Positions 57,475 through 64,000 of a DNA stretch of 64,000 nucleotides are shown here, in pieces. This DNA is from JBGSBR01 sp041730495 (GTDB lineage: Bacteria; Patescibacteriota; Microgenomatia; UBA1406; GWC2-37-13). The stretch covers positions 1-64,000 of the forward strand of contig JBGSBR010000005.1 in assembly GCA_041730495.1 (NCBI GenBank), given 5' to 3'. Within the stretch, counting starts at the first letter, position 1, and the number at the start of each line of letters is the position of its first letter. The notes under the pieces are model-generated. The model ran no database searches. It was given only the letters and a program-made list of their open reading frames with translations, and was not told the DNA's origin. A program made the position numbers and the translations under genes.

Positions 57475-59853
57475 TTATTCTGAATCTTTTTTAACTGCAT
57501 GACCGCCAAACTGACCACGTAATGCTGAGACAACCTGGCCTGTATAACTTGGATTTTCTTTGGATTGTTGACGGAACTTAAATGATTCTTCTATCACGGG
57601 CACAGGAATATTCATTTCTTTAGCTGCATTGATCGTCCATTCACCTTCTCCGGTCGCATTTATCGATCCTGAGATCTCAGCCAGCTTCTCTCCCCATTCA
57701 AGAAATCCGGTACCAAGCCAGCCGATTAATCGAGACTCAATCACACTTCCGTTATTATAGATTCGGGTAATCTCTTTGAGATCTAAGTTGTACTGTGATT
57801 TCTGTAATACTTCAAACCCTTCGCCAATTGCTTGCATCATGCCGTACTCGATACCGTTGTGGACCATTTTCACGAAGTGACCAGCGCCATAGCCATCAAA
57901 ATGTGCATATGCATCTGGACGAGATAAATCTTTATAAAGAGGTTTCATATACTCAAACAGCTTTTTGGATCCGCCAATCATGAGACAGGCTCCATATCTT
58001 GCGCCAGCTGGCCCACCAGAAACTCCGACATCCACATATTGGATTCCTTTTTGTAATAATTTTTCTGCTCTAATAGCTGCATCTTTGTAAAACGAGTTGC
58101 CGGCTTCTACGACAATATCACCTTTTTGTAGATAGTTAATCAAACCTTTTTCTCCAAACAATGTTTGTTCAATCGCATCCCCTGCTGTAAGCATAAGCCA
58201 GATCACTCGTGGACCTGTCGTATATGATTGCAGCATCTCTTCAATACTTTCTGACACCAGTAACTGTTGCTCTTTATATGCTGCTCGCTTTTCTGGTGAT
58301 CGGGTGTAAGCATGGACATTCCAACCTTTATCTCGGAGTTGTAATGCGATACCGCTTCCCATTTTCCCAAGTCCAATCACCGCAATTTCCTTAGGCATGA
58401 AGATTGGTTCTATAAGTTCTATCTGATGCTTGATCTCTGATCCGGGTTTATACGTAAACAACTCTGGTTTACCTTGCTGCCAGGTTTCGACAATGGGCTG
58501 GATAAACTCCCATTCACGCATGATCTCATCTGTAGAGACAAATAATGTTTGGTCACCTTTAATGATGTCAAACAAAAGTGCTTCATAGTCATCGACAAAC
58601 TCTGATTTTTGATATGCTTGACGGTAATTAAATCCGAGCTCTTGTTCCTTGAGCTCGAACGCAAACCCTGGTTTTTTAGCAAGGAAACGCATACTGATTT
58701 TCTCGTCTGGTTTGAGATGATAGTGCAATGAGTTTTGCATGATCTCATCTTGAGTGGATGTCAGTGGCATCTGTTGTTTAAAAGTCACTTTGACTTCAAT
58801 CAGATCTTCTGCCATCGCTTTTCCGCTTTCGAGATACAGTGGCACATCTGCAAATGTCTCAAGGTTCGAGTATGTCAAAATTTTGAAATAAGTCTCAGTT
58901 TGTGATTCTGCTGCAACACCTTTTTCTTGTAAATAGCCATCATACTGACCACGGATCGTCTGCTTGGCGATCTCATCCGAAGAGCACACACAAAGCGACT
59001 GCATGGCTTCACTGCGTTTTTGTTTGATGTTTTCTGGAGTCAGTGCCGCTGGCTGATTCATGATGAAAAGCGACAGTAGTTGTAACATATGGTTTTGCCC
59101 CACATCTCTGAGCGCTCCTACTTTGTCATAAAAATCACCACGTGTATGTACTGCATCTTTTTCAAACAAGCGAACTTCTATTTTCTCTATATATTCACGA
59201 TTCCAAGCAGGTCCGAGGAAAGAGTTACTAAATCTAAAAGCCAAGATATTACGGACTGTTTCTTTGCCAAGATAGTGATCGACACGATAGATCTGTTCTT
59301 CTTTGAACAGCTCACCAAGCTGCATATCCAGCTCTTTGGCAGTTTGTAGGTTTGTCCCAAATGGCTTTTCCAAAATCACGCGAGTCCAGCCTTCTTCAGG
59401 ACTACAAGGGATGGTCAGTCCTGATTCATGTAAGTTTTTAAGAATGACTGAATAGGTAGTTGGTGGGACGGCAAGATAATATAGCTTGTTGGAACATACA
59501 CTCCACTCTCCATCATTCATGCCGAGTTTTTCCGCGAGCTCATGATATGAATCTTCTTCATGAAAGTCTCCTTCAACATAAGAAAAAAAGGACAAAAACG
59601 TATCATATAACTCTGGCTGATCGAAGTTATGATTGGTCATTACTTCTTTCAGATATGCATGTAAATCTTCATCACTAAACTCACGACGGGAAAAGCCATA
59701 CACTCTGAATTTATTAGGCAGTAATTTTTTGAGATATAAGTGATACAAAGAACGGAGTATTTTTTTCTTGACTAAATCTCCTGTTATACCGAAGATAACA
59801 AAGATCGTAGGAAGTGCAAATTTTTTGACAGTTGTAGTATCCATAATATCCAA
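57475..59853 (-). CDS. Glucose-6-phosphate dehydrogenase fused to 6-phosphogluconate dehydrogenase
   Basis: In the 792 residues, about 1-485 are G6PDH: 'IFGITGDLVKKKILRSLYHL' and 'RVDHYLGKETVRNILAFRFSN' with the catalytic His-Tyr region. From residue 486 ('MPKEIAVIGLGKMGSGIALQL') the rest is a short-type 6PGDH with 'DVGVSGGPAGARYGA' and 'GAGHFVKMVHNGIEYG'. 'YTRSPEK' after strand 2 fits NADP. Together they cover two oxidations of the pentose phosphate pathway, with the lactonase step missing or spontaneous. The fused 6PGDH still has a Met at its start, as if once separate. The cyclase gene follows 1 base later. Confidence 0.92.
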   Translation of the reverse strand: MDIMDTTTVKKFALPTIFVIFGITGDLVKKKILRSLYHLYLKKLLPNKFRVYGFSRREFSDEDLHAYLKEVMTNHNFDQPELYDTFLSFFSYVEGDFHEEDSYHELAEKLGMNDGEWSVCSNKLYYLAVPPTTYSVILKNLHESGLTIPCSPEEGWTRVILEKPFGTNLQTAKELDMQLGELFKEEQIYRVDHYLGKETVRNILAFRFSNSFLGPAWNREYIEKIEVRLFEKDAVHTRGDFYDKVGALRDVGQNHMLQLLSLFIMNQPAALTPENIKQKRSEAMQSLCVCSSDEIAKQTIRGQYDGYLQEKGVAAESQTETYFKILTYSNLETFADVPLYLESGKAMAEDLIEVKVTFKQQMPLTSTQDEIMQNSLHYHLKPDEKISMRFLAKKPGFAFELKEQELGFNYRQAYQKSEFVDDYEALLFDIIKGDQTLFVSTDEIMREWEFIQPIVETWQQGKPELFTYKPGSEIKHQIELIEPIFMPKEIAVIGLGKMGSGIALQLRDKGWNVHAYTRSPEKRAAYKEQQLLVSESIEEMLQSYTTGPRVIWLMLTAGDAIEQTLFGEKGLINYLQKGDIVVEAGNSFYKDAAIRAEKLLQKGIQYVDVGVSGGPAGARYGACLMIGGSKKLFEYMKPLYKDLSRPDAYAHFDGYGAGHFVKMVHNGIEYGMMQAIGEGFEVLQKSQYNLDLKEITRIYNNGSVIESRLIGWLGTGFLEWGEKLAEISGSINATGEGEWTINAAKEMNIPVPVIEESFKFRQQSKENPSYTGQVVSALRGQFGGHAVKKDSE

Positions 59854-59903
59854 CGACCCTCATTGTAGTATAGTCCGCTCGAAATCACAATCTAGTTGTG
59901 TTC

Positions 59904-60560
59904 CTAAACTGGTTTTACTGGCGGTGGTGTGACTTTGGGTCGCAGATAAGGCGCAAAAAGTAAAGAAGCTGTTTCGAGTATCGCATAAGTGCCAATCAAA
60001 TATCCCCAGACAGAAAGTGGTCCTTGGAGAAACACATGGAAGAAAATAGTCCAAGCAATGATATATACCAAGCTATGAATGCGTGACCACCATTTCCCTA
60101 GTCTTTTCACACTCCAATCATTGGATGTGAAAAACACTAATGCCATCGGATAAATACTCAGTAATCCCATCACCTGAAGTGATGACACCGGGAGTAATGG
60201 TAACTTGAAAACAATTGTTGGCAAGAAACTCATGGTCAGGTAATGAATAAACGCAAAAATAAACGTAAAGATCCCCAGTTGTCTACGAAATAACATGATG
60301 ATATCTTTGATCTTCCACTTTAGTTGCAATCTACGCATAATCCCTGGCGTGATCGTAATACAAAAAAGCAGTACCGAGAACTGACCAAAGCGTTTTCCCC
60401 AAGTTGAGAACTCTGGGATATACAGTTGTTGCAAGTAAAAAACAGTCATCGCCACAATCCCTAAAAATATAATCATATTGATCGTATACCAGACTTTGAT
60501 GATTGATTGTTTATTTTTTACTAGCCAAAGGAAAAGTGGTTGTAAGGGGGATTGTTGCAT
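59904..60560 (-). CDS. MsrQ-like ferric reductase-type membrane protein
   Basis: The 218 residues have about six helices. 'FRRQLGIFTFIFAFIHYLTM' and 'RLGKWWSRIHSLVYIIAWTIFFHVF' carry the His ligands and Arg-Leu-Gly layout of MsrQ/YedZ. MsrQ passes quinol electrons to the periplasmic methionine sulfoxide reductase MsrP; no MsrP is visible, but msrA is nearby across a NUDIX gene. It could supply another periplasmic reductase. It is a distant relative of the protein at 43374. Confidence 0.85.
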   Translation of the reverse strand: MQQSPLQPLFLWLVKNKQSIIKVWYTINMIIFLGIVAMTVFYLQQLYIPEFSTWGKRFGQFSVLLFCITITPGIMRRLQLKWKIKDIIMLFRRQLGIFTFIFAFIHYLTMSFLPTIVFKLPLLPVSSLQVMGLLSIYPMALVFFTSNDWSVKRLGKWWSRIHSLVYIIAWTIFFHVFLQGPLSVWGYLIGTYAILETASLLFAPYLRPKVTPPPVKPV

Positions 60561-60574
60561 AGATATATAATACT

Positions 60575-61021
60575 TTAATCTTGATTATTCGTCCAGATTT
60601 TGTCTGCATACTTTTCCAAAAAAAACGGCAGTTGTGAATGCAAAGGATCTGGTAATGTATCTTTCGTACTCCATCGTAACTCAGAGTGCTTATCAGGTTC
60701 GTTGTTATGTACCGTAGCTGGATCAATCAAAACCTTGAAATCAAGGGGTAACCAATGTGTTTTCACCCCATCCACTTCTCTGAACACATCCCGATACCCG
60801 AGAAACTCAAACTTTAAAACCTCAGCATTATATTCTTCTTTGATCTCACGTCGAAGTGCTGCTTCGATTGTTTCACCAAAATCCACTCCTCCACCGCCGA
60901 TATCCCAACGATTGTGTTCGTCGCGACAGCTATCAGTCCGTTTAGCAAGTAAGATCTTGCCTTTCCCATCATGACAACAGTAAACAACTGATATACCTAT
61001 GTGATCAACGCCGTTTTTCAT
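60575..61021 (-). CDS. NUDIX hydrolase
   Basis: The 148 residues have a complete Nudix box, 'GGGVDFGETIEAALRREIKEEYNAEV' region (Gly near 42 to Glu near 63). Other strands are 'KILLAKRTDSCRDEHNRWDIG' and 'HWLPLDFKVLI'. It probably removes oxidised or damaged nucleotides or hydrolyses other diphosphates. It shares a palindromic -10 box with the divergent msrA gene, 11 bases upstream of this ATG. The MsrQ-like gene follows 14 bases downstream. Confidence 0.93.
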   Translation of the reverse strand: MKNGVDHIGISVVYCCHDGKGKILLAKRTDSCRDEHNRWDIGGGGVDFGETIEAALRREIKEEYNAEVLKFEFLGYRDVFREVDGVKTHWLPLDFKVLIDPATVHNNEPDKHSELRWSTKDTLPDPLHSQLPFFLEKYADKIWTNNQD

Positions 61022-61032
61022 AATACAGCTCC

Positions 61033-61040
61033 ATTATAAT
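61033..61040. promoter_or_regulatory. Palindromic -10 box between NUDIX gene and msrA
   Basis: ATTATAAT reads TATAAT on both strands. It lies 8 bases before the msrA ATG (61049) and 11 bases before the NUDIX ATG (61021). The two divergent genes would have overlapping core promoters, as at 43360. Confidence 0.6.
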
Positions 61041-61048
61041 AGACATAT

Positions 61049-61585
61049 ATGAAAAATCTTGAAACAGCAATCTTTGGCGGTGGGTGCTTCTGGTGTACAG
61101 AGGCAATTTTTGTAAAAGTAAAAGGGATCGAAACAGTCGAATCTGGATATGCTGGTGGAGATATGACGAATCCTTCCTACCATGACGTCACTGAAGGCAC
61201 GACTGGACATGCCGAAGTCATCAAACTTGAGTACGATCCAAAAGTAATTAGTTACATAGATCTACTTGATATCTTTTTCCATACACACAATCCGACGACC
61301 AAAGATCGTCAAGGCAATGATGCAGGTACTCAATACAGATCAGTCATCTTTTACATGAATGCTGAACAAAAAAAACTAGCTGAAGAGACAATCCAAAAAT
61401 ATACAGATGAAAAAACTTTCCCAGCACCGATTGTAACTGAAGTTGTGAAGTATAAACAGTTTTTCAAAGCCGAAGACTATCATCAAAATTATTTCGAAAA
61501 AAACAGCTACCAACCTTATTGTCAGATCGTGATCGAACCCAAACTGAAGAAATTCCTCGAAAAATATCAAGATAAGCTAAAATAG
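61049..61585 (+). CDS. msrA: Peptide-methionine (S)-S-oxide reductase MsrA
   Basis: The 178 residues have 'FGGGCFWCTEAIF' with catalytic Cys13, then 'GYAGGDMTNPSYHDVTEGTTGHAEVIKLEYDP' and 'AEDYHQNYFEKNSYQPYC' at the end. It reduces methionine-S-sulfoxide. A second Cys at 16 and one near 155 could act in recycling. MsrB is encoded separately at 31283. Confidence 0.96.
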   Translation: MKNLETAIFGGGCFWCTEAIFVKVKGIETVESGYAGGDMTNPSYHDVTEGTTGHAEVIKLEYDPKVISYIDLLDIFFHTHNPTTKDRQGNDAGTQYRSVIFYMNAEQKKLAEETIQKYTDEKTFPAPIVTEVVKYKQFFKAEDYHQNYFEKNSYQPYCQIVIEPKLKKFLEKYQDKLK

Positions 61586-61613
61586 AAAGATTGATTACTC
61601 TGTCAGAATAATC

Positions 61614-61643
61614 TATAATGCACTTATGCAGTTTTTTCGTTAA
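61614..61643 (+). promoter_or_regulatory. -10 box and 5-codon leader frame before the long disordered protein
   Basis: TATAAT (61614-61619) lies exactly 6 bases before an ATG at 61626 that opens a frame of five codons and stop (M-Q-F-F-R). Downstream, GGGAG (61645-61649) can pair with CTCCC (61669-61673) around a GAGGATCCTC palindrome. The main ATG is at 61732, so the leader is about 110 bases. It may be a translated leader peptide controlling the main gene. Confidence 0.45.
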
Positions 61644-61731
61644 AGGGAGTTAGCTACCTGAGGATCCTCTCCCGTCCTTGTCATCTTCGTATTGTATCCA
61701 TCGATCATAAATTAAGCTTTATATCTCATCC

Positions 61732-64000
61732 ATGACACCTCTTGCTGAAGCAATGCCCGAAATGATGTACGCGCCAGTGTCCCCTGATGTGCAACAAGCA
61801 GGAAACTTCTTAGGTATTCTCAGTGGAGAGATCCAAGGCGATCTGAACTCAGCTATGCCCGATGGAATCCCCGCTAATCATGATTGCACAATCTGTATTG
61901 TCGATGCGACAAGCTGTACTCTACTGCAAATCGCTCAAGAGAATGATGGTAATAATCCCTTTAATCAACGTATGAAAGCAGTCGAGCTGCTCAAAACTGA
62001 AGATCCTAATGTACTGGCACGAGCGAATCGAGAAGCGTTGATTCAACAAAAAATGCAAGAAATCCAGATCGTCGCCAATAATAAAAGATCTGCAGAACAG
62101 CCAAAACCTCAAGCAGCTGAACTCCCTCAGCATATACAAAACATGGTAAAACCAGTGGAAGCTAAACCTCATCCAACAACTAAAAAAGCTGTTAAACCAA
62201 CCTTCGAACCCGTTATCATGACCTCAGCTGCCTCTCAACCCGATAAAAAAAGTAATCCTGCTGAAACAGTTTCCAAGAATATCCCTATCAGAGAAACCAA
62301 ACAAAATAGTTCTTCACAAATTCCTGAAAAACTCATTGTCATGGATCGTCCACCGTTTTATCCTCAATCTGTTGAAATAAAAAAACCAATCATTAAAACT
62401 GAAATCAAAAACCCAAGCAAATCAAAAGAAGCACAAAAAAAGAAAAAGCAAAAAAATATCCAACCTCAACGTCCTCAAACAGAAAAACCTGACCTTAAAG
62501 TAACTACAAAAAAAGACCCGTTACAATCTGAACCACATCAAGAAAAAACTGTACAAAAACCAAAACTAACTGAACCAACTATTAAAACTCAGCCGCCCTT
62601 AGAAGCAATAAAAACTAAACCAAAAAAACAAGAAACTAAACCGAATATTTCATATGATAAACCTCTTAAAACAGTAGCTGAAAAAACAAACCGTCAAGTA
62701 ACTGAAAAAAAGCCGCCCACAGTAATGAAACCAACTGCTACATTGTATTCATTTACATCGGAGGGCACACCAGATACTGCAATCCTCACACCAACTAAGA
62801 TTTCAGAAGTATCGACAATTACACCTGAATCAAAACCACTCAACATCTCCGTTGAATCAGTTGTACACCATACTGATATAAATCCAAAAGCAGAAGCCCT
62901 TAGATCTGAAATCTCGTTTGACAGTACTGACGTAATCGCAGCTGATAATACCCCAACAGAAGTTGTAAACGAGACATCTGAATTATCAGATATGGATTTA
63001 CCCGATTTACAAGTTGATGCATCACAATTTATAGATAACGAGGAAACTGAAATCAGTCAACTTATATCTGATATCGAAACTGCTCAAGAAAATGCTGATA
63101 TAAATGCCCCTGATCGAACAGGACAAGAAGAATTAATTCCTCTAGAATTAACCGACTTTCCAGATATAACTAATGATTTAAATGATAATTTGAATATTGT
63201 TATTGATGTGGATTCAGAACAACCTATTGTTACCGAATTAACACCACTGGGAGAAGGAACTCTCTTCAGTTTCCAACCAACAGAAATACCAAGTATTGAT
63301 GTGAATCAAACCATTCAAGAAAATAACTCTGAGACACCAATGGTTGATGAAGCAATAGTAGAAGAACCTTTAGATGATACTGATCTCAGCTCTGAATTTA
63401 TCTCAACAGATCTTATAGAAGATATAGTAGAAAGCTCAGATCCAATCATTGATCTATCCAAACCAACTAATCTTGACGAAGAAACTAAGACATTATTTAC
63501 ATTTACTGAAACTGAAATCAACAATGCCGAACCTTTGCCTATAACCGATATTCAAGATACATATGAACCATCAACCGAAGCCATTGACACAATAAATGAT
63601 GAGCCAACAATTGATAACGAAACCTCTGTTAAACAGGATGTACCAACTTCAAATGAAGTTCTATCCGAACCAGAAATCGAGATCGTAAAAACAGAGTTCG
63701 TAACTACTGAAAAATCATTTCAACATCAACTAGAAAAACATCTTCCGACAATAAAACCTGAAAGCATTTTATTGGTTTCGAAAGAAAAAGTCGGCAAACT
63801 TGAATCTAAATCTAAAAAGAAACGAAATAAACCGCTTTATCGTTATGAAGTTTATCAAGTCAATGAAACTCAGAAACATCAAATAGATTTACTAATGTAT
63901 GAGCTATTACAACAACTAGATTTCCTCAAAGCAGATAAAGAACTCCTGCAAAAAACGACCGAAATATTTGAAGATGCTTCACAAAATCACGTCAGTATCC
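61732..64000 (+). CDS. Very long, mostly disordered Pro/Lys/Glu/Thr-rich protein, cut by window end
   Basis: The frame is open from 61732 to the last base with no stop, giving more than 756 residues. Residues about 1-110 look ordered, with 'GNFLGILSGEIQGDLNSAM' and a Cys cluster 'CTICIVDATSC' near 46-56. From about 120 to 660 it is low-complexity: first Lys/Pro-rich, then acidic with many Asp, Glu, Ile and Thr. From about 670 it becomes basic and helical again ('KPLYRYEVYQVNE', 'LLQQLDFLKADKELLQ'). No membrane segment is visible. It could be a scaffold or surface-linked protein. I cannot assign a family. Confidence 0.75.
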   Translation, partial: MTPLAEAMPEMMYAPVSPDVQQAGNFLGILSGEIQGDLNSAMPDGIPANHDCTICIVDATSCTLLQIAQENDGNNPFNQRMKAVELLKTEDPNVLARANREALIQQKMQEIQIVANNKRSAEQPKPQAAELPQHIQNMVKPVEAKPHPTTKKAVKPTFEPVIMTSAASQPDKKSNPAETVSKNIPIRETKQNSSSQIPEKLIVMDRPPFYPQSVEIKKPIIKTEIKNPSKSKEAQKKKKQKNIQPQRPQTEKPDLKVTTKKDPLQSEPHQEKTVQKPKLTEPTIKTQPPLEAIKTKPKKQETKPNISYDKPLKTVAEKTNRQVTEKKPPTVMKPTATLYSFTSEGTPDTAILTPTKISEVSTITPESKPLNISVESVVHHTDINPKAEALRSEISFDSTDVIAADNTPTEVVNETSELSDMDLPDLQVDASQFIDNEETEISQLISDIETAQENADINAPDRTGQEELIPLELTDFPDITNDLNDNLNIVIDVDSEQPIVTELTPLGEGTLFSFQPTEIPSIDVNQTIQENNSETPMVDEAIVEEPLDDTDLSSEFISTDLIEDIVESSDPIIDLSKPTNLDEETKTLFTFTETEINNAEPLPITDIQDTYEPSTEAIDTINDEPTIDNETSVKQDVPTSNEVLSEPEIEIVKTEFVTTEKSFQHQLEKHLPTIKPESILLVSKEKVGKLESKSKKKRNKPLYRYEVYQVNETQKHQIDLLMYELLQQLDFLKADKELLQKTTEIFEDASQNHVSI

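Noticed and set aside
1..64000. CRISPR array, prophage, integrase or insertion sequence with transposase
   Set aside because: No regularly spaced repeats and no recombinase, transposase or phage structural motifs were seen anywhere.

Overview
The window looks like a piece of chromosome from a small-genome bacterium of the Candidate Phyla Radiation (Patescibacteria). I infer this from three things. Most genes have no Shine-Dalgarno site and start 6-8 bases after a -10 hexamer. Typical CPR families are present: a VirB2/TrbC-like pilin segment, a LytR_C protein, a DhnA-type class I aldolase, a thymidylate synthase with an extra N-terminal domain, and a GIY-YIG cassette. Base composition is moderately AT-rich. 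I cannot assign a class; Microgenomates is only a guess. There is no rRNA, CRISPR array, prophage or replication origin. Three tRNAs are present: Gln(UUG), His(GUG) and Pro(UGG).

Layout. 1-6 kb is an accessory patch: a truncated membrane protein, VOC and DUF2200 proteins, a very AT-rich DUF2971-like gene, a 355-bp GIY-YIG cassette inserted at the 3' end of tRNA-Gln, era, and YdeI and DUF1801 proteins. 6-11.2 kb is one 1754-residue gene joining an HExxH metallopeptidase-like N-terminus to a C-terminal region with the motif order of UbiB/ABC1 atypical kinases. 11.3-17 kb holds an amidotransferase, an MFS exporter, a glycosyltransferase, small proteins, a UV endonuclease (uvsE) and a DUF1003 protein. 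17.2-21.7 kb is a stress and signalling patch (KGG, GlsB-like, DUF6496, two response regulators, a CHASE histidine kinase). 22.9-24.1 kb holds a KamA/EpmB-like radical SAM gene whose stop codon is supplied by an 83-bp structured repeat. 25.7-31 kb is a trmD, ABC transporter (GldA/F/G-like) and gltX operon. 31-36 kb holds yidD, msrB, clpB under a CIRCE element, corA and a HIT protein. 36.3-40.4 kb is the central carbon operon fba-gap-pgk-glpX. 40.4-48.8 kb is mixed metabolism (peroxiredoxin, PQQ dehydrogenase, SDRs, DNA glycosylase, pyrE, nuclease, ZIP transporter). 48.8-52.7 kb holds YibE/F, a VKOR-dihydroorotate dehydrogenase fusion and a flavin amine oxidase-like enzyme. 53-61.6 kb holds a VIT transporter, truB, a beta-propeller/pilin fusion, superoxide dismutase, a cyclase, a glucose-6-phosphate/6-phosphogluconate dehydrogenase fusion, a MsrQ-like protein, a NUDIX hydrolase and msrA. 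The window ends inside a very long disordered protein.

How it fits together. Glycolysis/gluconeogenesis (fba, gap, pgk, glpX) and the oxidative pentose phosphate fusion suggest real sugar metabolism with NADPH production. The GAPDH has a cofactor loop that may favour NADP. Antioxidant and repair functions are numerous (SOD, Bcp, MsrA, MsrB, MsrQ-like, VKOR, UvsE, AlkA-like), which suggests oxygen exposure. Two expression styles coexist: near-leaderless starts for most genes, and strong Shine-Dalgarno sites for a few small, stress-type or unknown proteins.

The items I consider most novel are the metallopeptidase/UbiB-like giant, the GIY-YIG mini-element, the 83-bp structured repeat, the VKOR-PyrD fusion and the propeller-pilin fusion.
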